Source: Chaetomium olivaceum (taxonomy: Eukaryota > Ascomycota > Sordariomycetes > Sordariales > Chaetomiaceae). From it: 64,000 bases of DNA. The DNA lies in contig JAYWVB010000090.1 of the NCBI GenBank assembly GCA_039881045.1, positions 16,659-80,658 of the forward strand, in the 5' to 3' direction. Under the pieces are notes generated by a model. It searched no databases. It had not been told where the DNA came from and saw only the letters and a list, made by a program, of their open reading frames with translations. The translations under genes were made by a program, and so were the position numbers. Below are positions 11,666 through 23,339 of the stretch, in pieces (within the stretch, counting starts at the first letter, position 1; the number at the start of each line of letters is the position of its first letter).

Positions 11666-13929
11666 TTAATGCGACCCACTCCCTCCATTCCTGCCACTGC
11701 CCCCGTCCAACAACAGATGCGGTTTGATGTAATCCTCGTCCAGTTGCCGGAAGAGTGCCGACGGATCCTCGGTGCTGAACAGCTGCCGAATCGCGGCCGT
11801 AGCCGTGAGCGGCTGCTGCTGACCAGTACCGCTCCCTCCTTCACCAACCCCAGTCTGCCTGCTTGGACCAGCACCACCCTCTGTACCGGCACCGCCGCCA
11901 GGGGTGAGCATGGGGGACCGGCTCCTCGACACAGGTGCAGCCGGTGGTAGGTCCGAGATATCGATGTCGCTGCCAAACTCCGAGTCGGTGTCCCGCCCCG
12001 GAGAAGCCGTACCCAGCAACTCGGACCGCTCATACTCATCTCCATTGCCGCTCCCCTTCTGACTCTTGGCCCGGCTGCGGCTGCTGCTGCCCTGGCGCAC
12101 GAGCGGTGCCGTGTTGGGCGACCTGTGCCCTGACGCCCACACCGCCATTCTCCTCCCCTGCTCCCGCTGGCGACGCCGTTCCCAACATTGCCTAGCGGTA
12201 CGACTGACCCGCGGTTGCGAGAGCGGGGATTAAACCCGATGGCGGTGTCGGCACGCTTGTACAGGCCGCCGCCGACAGCCTCGATGTCGAACTCGTCGTC
12301 CGAATCCATCTCTTCAGTCACGCCGGTGCGGATTCCGAGGATCTCGAGCATGCGTGCGGTGGTGCCGCCGAAGATGATGACGGTTAGGACCACGACGACT
12401 AGCACGGTGGCCTGCAGGGCTTGGGTCTCCTTGGCGGTGAAGAGCGCCGATAGGGCGACGCCGACGGCGCCGCGCAAACCAGCCCAGAAGAGCATCGCCT
12501 GATAGCTGTAGGGCAGCTCGTCGGCTACTTCGCGGCCTTGGCGGCGGGCGCGGTATCGGATGAACCAATTAATGGCCTTTCGAAAGGGGAAGACGGCGAG
12601 CCAGCGGGCCGCACAGACGGAGAGAACGGTAACGATGATCAAGAGGGGCTGGTAGACGAGATTCTTCTCGGTAAAGAGGGCTAACCCCAGGTAGATAAAG
12701 ATAAAGTTCTCGGAGAGCTGCGCAGTGACTTGGAAGAAGTATTTGGTGGTAAGTTGGGTGCGACGAGACATGTTAAAGTAGGCATAGTGCTTGAGCGTGA
12801 TCCCGCAGAAAAGCAGGGCGACGATTCCTGTGAAGGGTCAGCGTGTACGGACGGTGAAAAGGGCCCTTTTCAAGCACGTACCGGACATGCCAATGGCTTG
12901 GGCGAAAAAGTACGTCGCGTATGCGATCAGCACCACCAAGGAACTCTCAATGTGTGGATACCGTCGGACATAGGTGTATTTCAACCCGAGCGCGGTCAAG
13001 ACGCCGATCAAGGCACCGATAACCAAACTGCCAAAGAATTCGGACAAGAAATACCAGATACCGTGGAGAACGCTCCAGATACCGATTCCCCCACCCTTGG
13101 TGCCTGCGCTCTGGGCCGACTCGAAGATGACAATGGCGACAGCATCGTTCAAAATGGACTCGCCAAAGATGATGGTGTACAGTTTCGGGTCGACTTTGAA
13201 GGTATTGAAGATAGCCAGGATGGTGACGGGGTCCGTGGCTGACAGGGTTGCGCCAACCGAGATAGCGTCAACCCACGACACGTCCAGACCTTCGAGAGAG
13301 ATAGACGTATAAAGCCACAGCAGAGCGCCGATGACGACGGCCGAAATGAAGGTTCCGGCAAAGGCAAAGGTTAGAATGGTGCCGATGTTTCGGAAAAAGT
13401 TGGCTTGATGGAGCTCATAGCCAGAGGAGAGGATGATGGGCGGGAGCAGCAGGTTGAAGAAGTACTGGTAGTTGAAGTTGACGAGATCACGGATGGAGTC
13501 GAAACCCGAGACACGTAAGATCAGGCCAACGGTCATGCCGCCGAAGATGGAGACGACGGTTTCGTGTATGGCCGTGATCTTCCTCTGCTGCATGGTGTAG
13601 CTGGTGCAGAAGGCCACGATGAGCAGCATGATCAAGATGAAGATGGCCCATGATGCATTATTCTCCTGCTTCGGGGCGTCGTCGCCTGCAGTAGTGTGTT
13701 AGCATGATGCTATGCTTGCTTGCTTGTGGATGTGGGCTCGATCGAGGGCGCATAGGTTGTCGATGGCATACCGGCGGGGTCTTCCTCGTCCCTCCCTGTG
13801 ACATTTTTGTCAGCGTCCGCCTCGTAGGAATACACATAGCTTTGTCTAGGTATAACTCGGAAACGGAGGAGGTGATGATGGCGTACTGGCAAGCCCTATG
13901 AGGGTGTTGGTAACTGTTTGCGACAACAT
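11666..13929 (-). CDS. NHX1: Endosomal/vacuolar Na+/H+ exchanger (NHX1 type)
   Basis: CPA1-family antiporter exchanging luminal H+ for cytosolic Na+/K+ in late endosome and vacuole, with roles in salt tolerance and vesicle pH. Reading leftward, exons are 13929-13887, 13795-13772, 13685-12882 and 12827-11666. The 24-nt second exon is needed to keep frame (MLSQTVTNTLIGLA-RRDEEDPAG-DDAPKQENNASW). About 12 membrane segments follow. Hallmarks include the amiloride-site-like FFNLLLPPIILSSGYEL, the ion-binding GATLSATDPVTILAIF and FGESILNDAVAIVIFE, and the late FWAGLRGAVGVALS. The tail is hydrophilic and Ser-rich. Between about 12115 and 12150 the frame must shift once: the long frame degenerates into Arg/Ala-rich sequence, while the tail HRSPNTAPLVRQGSSSRSR resumes in another frame and runs to the stop at 11666. 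Transcribed away from the sugar transporter across a 1.4-kb shared upstream region. Confidence 0.92.
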
Positions 13930-15299
13930 GGTGGAGATGGTGGCGGAGCTTGCCTAGCTCGTCGCGCACGCACACGCGACGGAGCGGCAGCCGAGATTTT
14001 CGATTTTCGATTTGCAAACTTGCTGTAAGCCGCTTTCACGATGGCTGCTGGGGTTCCTTCGTAGTCGGATGGGGGCCGCGAGGGTATGGAATCGATAACG
14101 TAAAAGCGCAACCCTACAAACACGATTGATTTGACACGGCACAAGGGTCTCTCAGCATGGAGAATGGGATGAAGTCGCCAGCTTTCCTTGGCTTGATTGT
14201 CCCACAAGACGCTCACTCCACAAACGGAGGGATCGGCCAATCGAGCGGCCGCTAGGCCTGACAGGGGGTTGAATACCAGGATGGAAAGCTCGGATGAGGC
14301 AGGCTGCACCTGCGCTTCCGGAACTCGTCTCAAAGCCCGGAATCAAGCAAGAGCCGGATTTCAGGTTGCTTGAGAGAGAAGCGGTTGGCATCATCTATGG
14401 GCTTGGAGACTTGGTGACACATTTAAAATTAACATTAGTATTCAACGGGACTCTTCTTTCCAGGTTGTTTTCAAAAAAAATGTCTCAGGCTGGAACAGTT
14501 ATTCGTAGTTCAAAGCATCTCTCTCGCCTTGGAGTTAACCGAGCAGTCACCAGGTGCAACTTTTCTGTCAGCTGGGCATGCTGGGCTAAAAATGCCCTCT
14601 GTCTGGTGCCTCGTTCACTCGTCCCGACACGGTGCATCCGGCATCGAAGATCAACAAGTTCCCAGCCCTGCTGCAGGCAAGCCACCTGGAGGGCGTCAGG
14701 TGGAATCTGGAGAACCCGGTGGCCCCATGCAAACCCCTGTAAACCGCAGCAACCCACACAACCGACGCCTGGGCCGCCCTCTATTTCCCCATTTGGACCC
14801 CTGTAAGCTCAATGTTCCAGACCGGTGCCGCGTGACGTCTCTTTCTCCAAACATCGCCATGCCATCAGGTTCCACGCATCCTCCATCCTCGACATCCCAG
14901 CAAAGACACCTGCCGAGGTACTAAACCTACCAAATACTTAACCTTTTGTCTCTTTTGTCCTCCCGAACTGCTCGAGCCGAATGACGACGGCACCGTGGCA
15001 TCCTTTGGCTTAACTGTCTGATGCCCATCACCAACATCGAATACTACACTTCACCATCCAATCATTGAGCTTCGGACACCACACCAGCCTTCCTCGTTTC
15101 GAATCCGTCTCCGAAACCACCCGCGATTCCGAGTCAAGCACCGAGCTCAGGCCCGTCCACCGTCCGTCACGACTCGCCTCCCGTCCAAGCCGTCGCCCTG
15201 TAATACAAATATTGAACGGCACCGGTACGCTTTTATCCGCCTCGTGTATGAGGAACGTCGAGCTCGACAGCGGGCACACCTCAACCTTTGCTGCCTCGC
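13930..15299. other. Divergent promoter region, NHX1 / sugar transporter
   Basis: A 1.37-kb region between two divergent transporter starts. No coding sequence is recognisable. One CTTGGC hexamer (reverse complement of the PacC core GCCAAG) occurs near 14187. Pyrimidine-rich and AT-richer stretches precede the transporter start. Confidence 0.5.
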
Positions 15300-17444
15300 A
15301 TGACGTCGTCGTTAGTCGAATCTCCAGATACGGCCCGCCCGCCTAACGAGCACCAAGCGCCGCAAAATACGACGAACAAGGACACGGAACAAGAATCGAG
15401 CAGCTCTCGCCATGTCCAAGAGCACAACGACACAGAACCCCTCAATGAGCAGTCACCTCTGCTCTCCCCAAGCTCCAGCTCGAGCGAGGATGATGGCTTG
15501 ATGGACGGTCAACCCCCGGGTAGGGGCGTTGACGAGCACCAAAAGACCAAAAGCATATGGTACCTCATCCTCTTGACCATCAGCATCGGCGGTCTGCAGA
15601 TTGCCTGGTCAGTCGAGATGTCCAATGGCTCCCCGTACCTGTTGTCGCTAGGAATCAGCAAGTCCCTCATGGCCCTCGTTTGGATTGCTGGGCCTCTGTC
15701 AGGGACCTTGGTTCAGCCGTACGTGGGCATGCTGAGCGACAACTGTCGAATCCCATGGGGGAAGCGCAAGCCGTTTATGATCGAGGCACCGTTGCCACAG
15801 TGATCTCGCTGATGTCCCTCGCCTGGACCAGGGAGATCGTCGGCGGCTTTCTCGGACTGTTTGGGGCCGCTCCAGACTCGGACGGTGTCAAGTACACGAC
15901 CATAGTCATTGCCGTTCTATGGGTCTATGTTCTCGACTTCGCCATCAACACGGGTAAGTCTACAATATATCTGAGGCTTGCGGATGACTTTAGTGGCTGA
16001 CACGCGAACAGTTCAAGCAGCTATTCGTGCTTTTATTGTAGATTGTGCACCCACGCATCAACAAGGTCAGTTGCCCCTCACCAAGGGATAAACGTCGACG
16101 AAACACTAACACCCCGAAAGAGAGCGCCAATGCCATGGCTAGTCGCTTCCTTGGCATTGGAAACATCGCCGGCTATCTCGCGGGCTACTTGAACCTACCC
16201 TCCGTTTTCTGGTTTTTCGGCGATACTCAATTCAAGGATCTCTGCGCCATCGCCAGTATTGCCCTTGTCGCAACCATTGCGTTGAGCTGCCTGTTGATCC
16301 ATGAACGAGATCCCGCCTCGAGGGTCCTCCGACCAAGGACAAGGCTGGAGTTATGGCCTTCTTCCGTAAGATCTTCACCTCGATCAAACGGCTCCCGCCC
16401 CAGACCAAGAGGGTTTGCCAGGTGCAGTTTTGCGCTTGGATCGGCTTCTTCCCCATGCTCTTCTACACGTCCGAATACATCGCGGAGATCTACGCGGAAC
16501 CGTATCTTGAAGCGAACCCCAACATGACCCCAGCGGAGCTCGACAAGCTCTACGAGAACGCCACCCGGGAAGGCACTTTTGCCCTGCTCATCTTCGCCAT
16601 TATGGGCCTGCTGACCAACGTCTTCCTCCCTTTCTTCATCGAACCCACCTATGAAACCCGGCCTAGCACGGCAGCCAGCGCTCCCGGAGAAGCACCGGGC
16701 TCCCTCAAAAACTATGACGAGGAGAAGAAGGCCTGGCTCGACTACCTGGTTATCCCGGGCTTCACCCTCCGCCGTGCCTGGATGTTCGCCCAGATCCTCT
16801 TCACTGGCAGTATGCTCTGCACCGTATTCGTGCGCACAGTGACCGCTGCCACCATCCTCATCGGTCTCGTCGGTATCACATGGGCGCTAACACTCTGGGC
16901 GCCCTGGGCCATTATCAGCGCCGAGATCTCGCGCCGTGACGAGATCCGCCGCGCCCAGTACGCCCAGCGCAACCCCTCCTCGAGCAACGCCGGCGGCGTA
17001 GCCTCCCTCGACGGGTACTCGTCAGATGGGAACCGCGAACAAGCCCTCGACGAAGAGACCGAAGGCGATGCTGACGACCAAGCCGGTGTCATCCTAGGCA
17101 TCCACAACATGGCTATCGCCGCGCCCCAGATTATCGCCACTGTCGCCAGCAGCATCATCTTCCGCGTCTTCCAGAAGCCGCGCGGCGTCCCTGGCGACCA
17201 CAGTATCGCGGTTGTCCTAGCGCTGGGCGGAATCACGGTGCTTATCTCGGTATTCTTCATTCATCGCATTCGAGACGATCCCGGGACGCCCGTTGATGCC
17301 ATGAGTGCCGTCGAGGATGGCGAGGCTGGCAGCAGGCCTAGTACATCGCACAGTAGGTCGCGCTCGTTTGAGCAGCTGCCGAGGGCGAGCTTGGAGAGGG
17401 CGGCGTTGGTGAGGAATAAGAGCTTTGGGGGTGTTGAGTATTGA
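15300..17444 (+). CDS. Sucrose/alpha-glucoside H+ symporter-like MFS transporter, two one-base deletions
   Basis: Member of the glycoside-pentoside-hexuronide/SUT group of MFS transporters, related to plant sucrose carriers and fission-yeast Sut1; it probably imports sucrose or maltose with H+. Exons inferred: 15300-15953, 16012-16065, 16121-17444. About 85 hydrophilic residues precede TM1. Family landmarks are QIAWSVEMSNGSPYLLSLG, the loop GMLSDNCRIPWGKRKPFMI, IRAFIVDCAPTHQQ (built across introns 1 and 2), SANAMASRFLGIGN, and CAWIGFFPMLFYTSEY. The acidic central loop and C-terminal cytoplasmic tail are Ser-rich. Two single-base losses break the frame: one near 15781-15785, just after KPFMI, where MIGGT-like sequence is expected, and one in the C run at about 16311-16314, before MAFFRKIFTSIKRLPPQTK. 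Both restore a conserved frame if one base is added, so I treat the gene as intact in nature. Substrate is inferred from family only. Confidence 0.87.
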
Positions 17445-18380
17445 GGGGCTACAAGGGGGTGCGGGGCGGTGTGATGTGTATAACTGGGTTTTGTGAATGG
17501 CTTAGATGTTAAGACTAGGGCATTTTTTTCCATGTCGGCTGGGAGAGAAGTGATAGTTCATTCTTTTTGATTAGACTGGGCTTGGGGGAGTTGAATGGTG
17601 TGCGCCAAGGGCTCTTCTTCCTTACCGAGTCTGGATAGGATACAGTAGCTTAAAGGTGGTATTGCCATATACATCATTATCGTTGCTAAGTTCGACATAG
17701 GATTATATCACAACTATAATTTCACCCTCGCTGTTTCACATCACATCCTATTCGGGTTCAACTCCAATGAGCGAACCCGGTTCAAGGTAACAACATATGA
17801 TTCCGCCAGGTTAACAGCCGGAAAGTAGCCGCGCCACATAGATCTCTCGGAAGTAGGATACACAACTATTCTTATCCCGGATCCCAAGGGGCATTTTCCT
17901 CCATTCATGGAACGGCCTCGGGCTTTTTCCCTCCCCAACTTCATCTGTATACAAGCCGCTGTGGGGTTCTCGATGGCGAAACTGCTGGCTGCTACAGGCT
18001 AAACTCTACGGACCTCGAAACTGTTAATGAACCCGGCCTGGTCTTAAAACCGGAAGCTTACATCCGCGTAATAGACAAAAAGGATGTCTAATAACGGACC
18101 GCAATGCCTCTGCTATATGGGGATACTAATTACCATGCAGCAGGGCCCAATATGCCGGTGATTCGGGGAATCATTACCATTGTCGTACCGAGCGGTTTTC
18201 GGAGAGAGATTGACGATCGCACAAGGGCGGGAACAAGTTGGTATAAGATCTCCAGCCAGTGAACCCGGAATCGCACATCGTAGCTCCCAGTGTGGTCATA
18301 CCGGGAGTCGATCATCTCGTCGCCAGCTATTATCCCTGAATTTCTCACTCTCTGTACATATCCCCCTCCCTAACCACATA
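17445..18380. other. Intergenic region and GH131 promoter
   Basis: No gene seen. A TATAAG word at 18242-18247 lies about 135 bp upstream of the GH131 start and could be its TATA element. The rest should be the 3' UTR of the transporter and promoter sequence. Confidence 0.5.
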
Positions 18381-19372
18381 ATGAAGGCGGCCACCATCCT
18401 CGCGGCCCTCGCGGCCTCAGTCGACGGCGCCGTCCTCTGGGACGGCCGGTTCAACGAGTTCACCAGCTCCAAGGACCTCAACGCCTGGTCCTGGGCCAAC
18501 CAGGTCGGGCCCTACCAATACTACATCCACGGCTCGGGCGCCGTCGAGAAATACATCAACCTCTCCCCAGACTACAAGAACCCGGCGGACAAGGTCTCGA
18601 AGCAGGGCGCCAAGTTTACGCTCGACAGCACCGCCTTCTGGAACGGCCAGAACATGCGGCGCACCGAGCTGATCCCGCAGACGAAAGCGGCCATCAACAA
18701 GGGCAAGGTGTACTACCACTTCAGCATCTCGCGCAAGGACACCAACGCGCCCAGCGTCAACCGCGAGCACCAGATCTGCTTCTTCGAGAGCCACTTCACC
18801 GAGCTCAAGTACGGCTGGATCAGCGGCGAGCAGGGCACCAGCAACCCCAACCTGCAGTGGATGACCAACCAGCAGAGCCGCTGGAAGACGGAGTGGAAGG
18901 CGGGCGTCTGGCACAACATTGCCTACGAGATTGTCAGTACCCAACCCCACCTCCCTACCTATCTCCCTCCATACGAACCGCTCCTCTTCCTCCCCCGATA
19001 TCCTCTTTGTCACCATAGGCTAACCTCGAGTTTGTGTTTTTGCGTGGTGTACAGGATTTCAGCGCCAACAAAGTCGGCTTCTGGCACTCGGAGGGCGCAG
19101 AGCCGCTCAAGCAGGTGGTGGCGCCCGTGTCGGTGTCGACGTCGTCCAACGGCGCCGACTGGCACCTGGGCGTGCTGGAGCTGCCGCGCTCGGGCTACTC
19201 GGACACCAACGAGGATTTTTACTTCTCGGGCGTCTTCGTCGAGGACGGGACCATCACCACTGAGATTGGTGGGCCTGGTGAGTTTCTTTTTTCCTTTTCT
19301 TTTTGTGGTGGCTTGGTTCCCATGGATGTTGCTTAAGGGTAGGATGCTGACTTGACTGTGTGTTTAGCGTAA
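18381..19372 (+). CDS. Secreted glycoside hydrolase family 131 beta-glucanase
   Basis: GH131 enzymes are fungal beta-glucanases with activity on beta-1,3, beta-1,6 and sometimes beta-1,4 glucans, secreted for cell-wall or plant-biomass degradation. Exons: 18381-18932, 19055-19277, 19368-19372, giving 259 residues, typical for a single-domain member. The N-terminus is a short signal peptide (MKAATILAALAASVDGA) followed by the family start VLWDGRFNEF. Other family blocks are YYHFSISRKD, HQICFFESHFTELKYGW and WHNIAYEI. The second exon carries FSANKVGFWHSEGAEPL and DFYFSGVFVEDG. No carbohydrate-binding module is present. Splicing the last intron leaves an exon contributing only two coding bases plus the stop. 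If that intron is kept, the protein instead gains a hydrophobic tail of about 20 residues. An earlier in-frame extension upstream (from about 18180) lacks a signal peptide, so the start at 18381 is preferred. Confidence 0.92.
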
Positions 19373-20019
19373 ACCTTTGTACCGAGGGAGGACAGGGGTT
19401 AAGGGAGGATAGGGGCGGTTGAGTTTGGGGACGGGGCTGGTTATGTTTGCACATATCATCGCCCTGAGAGGGGCAATTCACTTCATGGACCAACCTCCGC
19501 GATTATCATTAACGTTTCACTTGTGACAACGTCACGTCAAGTTTCCAACAATCTTCGAGCAGCAAGACAAACATATGTTTAACGGTAAGGGTATCGTATC
19601 ATCGTAAAGGGTAGTAGAAAAGACACCGAGAGAGGAAAAGCCCCATGGTCCTGCCCGCCGAGCCAGTGTTGGTCCCGAGTTCCATCGTTGAAATCCAGTC
19701 CCGCGTCTACAACAACCACTTAACCAAATCCCACCCGGTCAGCCGCTCTCTGTCGTACGCCACAGGATATTGATGTGCCGTAAAACCCAGAGCACCGCCG
19801 ACCCGAAAAGTAGACCAAACCCTAAGAATACACGGGGGGGAATAAGAAGAGAATTGTAAATTTGAACAATGTGAAAAGAATGAAAAAGGCGTGCGTCAAG
19901 TCGTGATGCGCGAGCACGACCCACCAAAAAGGTCCAGTCATCATGCTCATCGCGGAGTGGGAGTAGAATGATTTAGAAACGTCACGGCCGTCCGCCGTTG
20001 GATATTATTGCGTCGGATC
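19373..20019. other. Convergent 3' intergenic region
   Basis: Between the GH131 stop (+) and the SH3-protein stop (-). It should hold two 3' UTRs; no other structure seen. Confidence 0.6.
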
Positions 20020-23000
20020 TCAGACGGCGCCTCTGAGCCTCTGCTTGCGGGCTAGCCAGTCGCCGAGCATGTCATCAAGTCGCTGTAGCACAAAACAATT
20101 AGTATCTGGAACAGAGCAAATCTCCGGGAGCCCAACTTACTGTCGTTATCTCAGCCAACTTGGCATTCTGTTCCCTAAACAGCGACGCAGCAACATGGTG
20201 ATCCGGGCCGACATCGTCAACAGTGTTCTTGTCGTACACCACAAGCAGCAGATCACGGACATCAGAGCCCGAATCGAAGAAGGCGCGCAGACTGGTATCG
20301 TCCCACGATTCGGATCTCGTCGTCGATGGCGTCGTTGAAGTTTTGTGACCAGACATGTCGGCGTCCTCGTGTTCGATAAGTTCGGGTGATGGTGTTGACA
20401 TGGGCGAGACACGGTCCTCTTCTTGGCTAGCATTATCAACCATCAGAGGTGGCGGGTTGCTGCTGGCGATTGGTGACACCTGCACGGGTGAGTCCGACAG
20501 CTGGTCGGTCGTCTGTGCTGGGATCTTGACAGCAGGCGCCGCGATTGGTGTGGGCTGAACAGCCATCGGTGCTCCCTGGCCGGCTTCCGCGATTCCGTCT
20601 TGCACAGCGCGCGGTTCCTGTCGGGTGGTTTCCTCGGGTACCGGTGCCTGCCGCGTTGGCTCAGGTGCGATGTCCTCCTCGTCGGTGTCTGAGTCCTCAA
20701 GCTCAAGCTCCGCACGGGGTTTCGCGATGGCGGATTTGACCGGGCGAGGTTCTGGTCTTGCCGTCTTTGATAAAGAACTCTTGACGGGCGATGCATCGCG
20801 GTCTGGCCTCTGATCTCGGGGGCTGTTTTGGGGAGACGCCTTCGGACTCGACTCGACCAAGCGCATCGACGCCGGGGGAACATTCGCAACATTGTTGATC
20901 CTCCCTTCTGAGATGTAAGGTTTGACGTCCACGCCGTTGTTCTCTCTGACGCTGTTGGATCTCCTGGTGGGGGACGGATCGCCCCTCGGATGCTTTTGCA
21001 GCTTGCTCGGGTTCCTCTGGGGGCCCGCCTTCTCTGGCGACGCTTGCGGTTCGTCTTCCTCCATGTCCTTTTCCGGGGCGTCTGCATCCATCGACCGCTT
21101 ACCAAATGAATCGTCGTCATCCTCTCCTTTCGATTTCTTATCCTTCCGGGAGAAGAAACCCCGCAGACCGCCAGCCTTCTTTTCCTTCTCCTTCTCCTTC
21201 TTCTTCTTCTTGTCATCCTTGCTGAAGATGCTATCCTTGTCGAGCTTGTCCAAGCTGGGACGTGGTTTCACGTCCCTGGCTTCACTCGAGGTCCGCGGGG
21301 CATTATCGTCACGCAGCAGGTTCGGAGTCAGCGTAATCTTCTTAGTCTCAACAGTATCGTCCTTGAAGAACGAGTCCCGCACGGTACCATCGCTTGACTT
21401 CTTCGGCCCGTCTGCCTTGGCCTCAGCGACCTCCTCGACAGCCCGCGATACGGTCTTGTTGGCAGATGATGTTTCGGCGTCGCCGCCGGCTTCTTGCCGC
21501 TTCGAATCGGCCTTGGTTTGTTTCGGTTGCGATTTCGGCTTCAAAGGTTCCACCTTCGCTGTCTCGTCTTGCATTTCCCCATCCCCAGTCGACTTTTGGG
21601 ACTGCTGCGACTGTTGCCCTTGCTGTTGCTGTGCGAGCTCACCGTCGGCGTCTTCTTCCTCGGTCGAATAATCGATATCGGAGTAGTCAACATAAGTGGG
21701 AGCGGCGAACTGGACGTTTTTGGTTTTCCTCCTCTTCATGGCAGACCGGATAGGGTTCCGTGCCTTGTCTTGCTGGTCTCCCAGCATCGATGCAGAAAGC
21801 TACAACGTGTCAATACAACCTTCCCAGACAGTGCCACTATTCCCCAACCTACATCGATATTCCTGTGCTTGTTTAACCGAGCTAACCTTTCGGTGGGCGT
21901 TTCGATATGCTCTGCTGGTAAGTAACCTACGGAGAATTCACGATTAGCCCTCGTCTCTGCGGCGGACTCCGAGTCGGCTTACCGATGCTGCTATCTTTGA
22001 CGACCCGTACCAGCCACCAATAGCTGTTGCTGTCATCGAGAAGGACCATGGTGTCCCCCTTTGTGGCATTGGCCTGCCCCTCAACGGTCGCCACAAACGT
22101 GTGGAGGGCATAGACGAAATCGAAATCGATGTCCTCTGTATCTTGTAAGCACTCGCCACCCCAGCCGGAGTCAATGAACCTGGAGTCAGAAAGGTCGGAA
22201 AAGTCGCCATCATCATCTCCTACTTCATCGGACTCGTAGGGTATCGTCAGGTCGCTGGTAGCATCGTCCTCATGTACTTCATTGTCCTCATTATCCGCTC
22301 CGTGCTCCCTTGATTCGTGTATTGTTAACCCGTCCCCATTATTCGAATCCTCCAGCTCGAAGTCGCACTCGTCCCCTTCGTTCGCCCAGGGCAGGCTGTC
22401 GTCAAAATCGAAGTCATTCGGCGAAGGGCACATTTCCCGTGGTGCGTCGTCCGTATCCGTGGTATTCGGCACAAACCCACTGTCATGATGATGATGGCGA
22501 CATCTGAGAGAAACTAAAGAAGATTGTACAACCGCGCGCTGGCGCAGTTCTCTGCCGTCTTCCCCCAATGGCAGGTGTTCAGGACTCTCGAGGTATGGAG
22601 ACGATGACCTCTGGTCGCAAACATCCGGCGAAGTCTCGGGGCCACAACTTTGTCGCGATTCCGGGAGGGATTCGGCTTTGCTCGAAGAGAGGGCCGAAAG
22701 AGCAAAAATTGACCCACCATCCTCGATTGAAGGCGAACTCGAGATCTTATCCATCATGTCATCATCCATGTCAACCTCGGCGTCGCCGTCCAAATCGCCG
22801 TCGTCGACCTCGTGGCCGCCATTCTGGGCAACCGCCAGCGCATCCTGCTGGGCGCCGGCACGCATCGTATCCGCACTGCCGTTTTGCTGGCCACTGGTAG
22901 CCGGGTCGTGAACTCGAACGTCGTAGGGGTCGGGGTCCCACGATACACCAGGGCTCCGGAGATTCTCCTCGGCGGCTTCGGCCGCAACCTCGCGGAGGGT

Positions 23001-23339
23001 CTCGGCTTGGTGTGGAGCGAGTGATCCGTCAGGAGGCGGCCCCTGGTGCCTTTGCGCGGATGGCGTGTCGTGGTCTTGGAGATCGATAGTGTCTGTAGAG
23101 GTAAGAAAGGGAGTGTTAGGTTGAAGTCGCTCAATCTGGTGCGGTATGGCACGGGCTGAGGCGCAATTGCAAGGCAGAAACCGCGCAAGGACATCGATGC
23201 GTGGGTCGTGGGTCACAAGCCACGAGGGACAGGGCCACGGCGGCGCGCATCGCCCAGGGCAGCCAGGGGCAGGCGAGATGAAGGGGGGGATTGGGGGGGG
23301 TGCAAGCATACCAGCGCGAATAATCTCTGGCCTCGTCAT
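20020..23339 (-). CDS. tea4: Tea4/TeaC/Bud14-type SH3 polarity protein
   Basis: Cell-polarity factor that links microtubule-delivered cell-end markers to protein phosphatase 1 and the actin/formin machinery at hyphal tips. Leftward exons: 23339-23312, 23092-21983, 21926-21854, 21799-20141, 20082-20020, about 977 residues once one missing base is allowed for. The start MTRPEIIRAD is built across intron 1. A conserved block (LREVAAEAAEENLRSPGVSW, then DPDPYDVRVHDP) follows. An acidic middle leads to an SH3 domain at about 335-390 (FVYALHTFVATVEGQANATK ... YWWLVRVVKDSSIG ... YLPAEHIE). Just downstream, TKNVQFAAP fits the PP1-docking RVxF motif and is followed by YVDYSDIDYSTEEEDAD. The C-terminus ends LDDMLGDWLARK. 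In exon 3, GAACGCCC should read GAAACGCCC (about 21900); as given, the frame stops soon after. The rest of the long C-terminal half is low complexity, Ser/Pro/Lys-rich and probably disordered. Confidence 0.85.
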
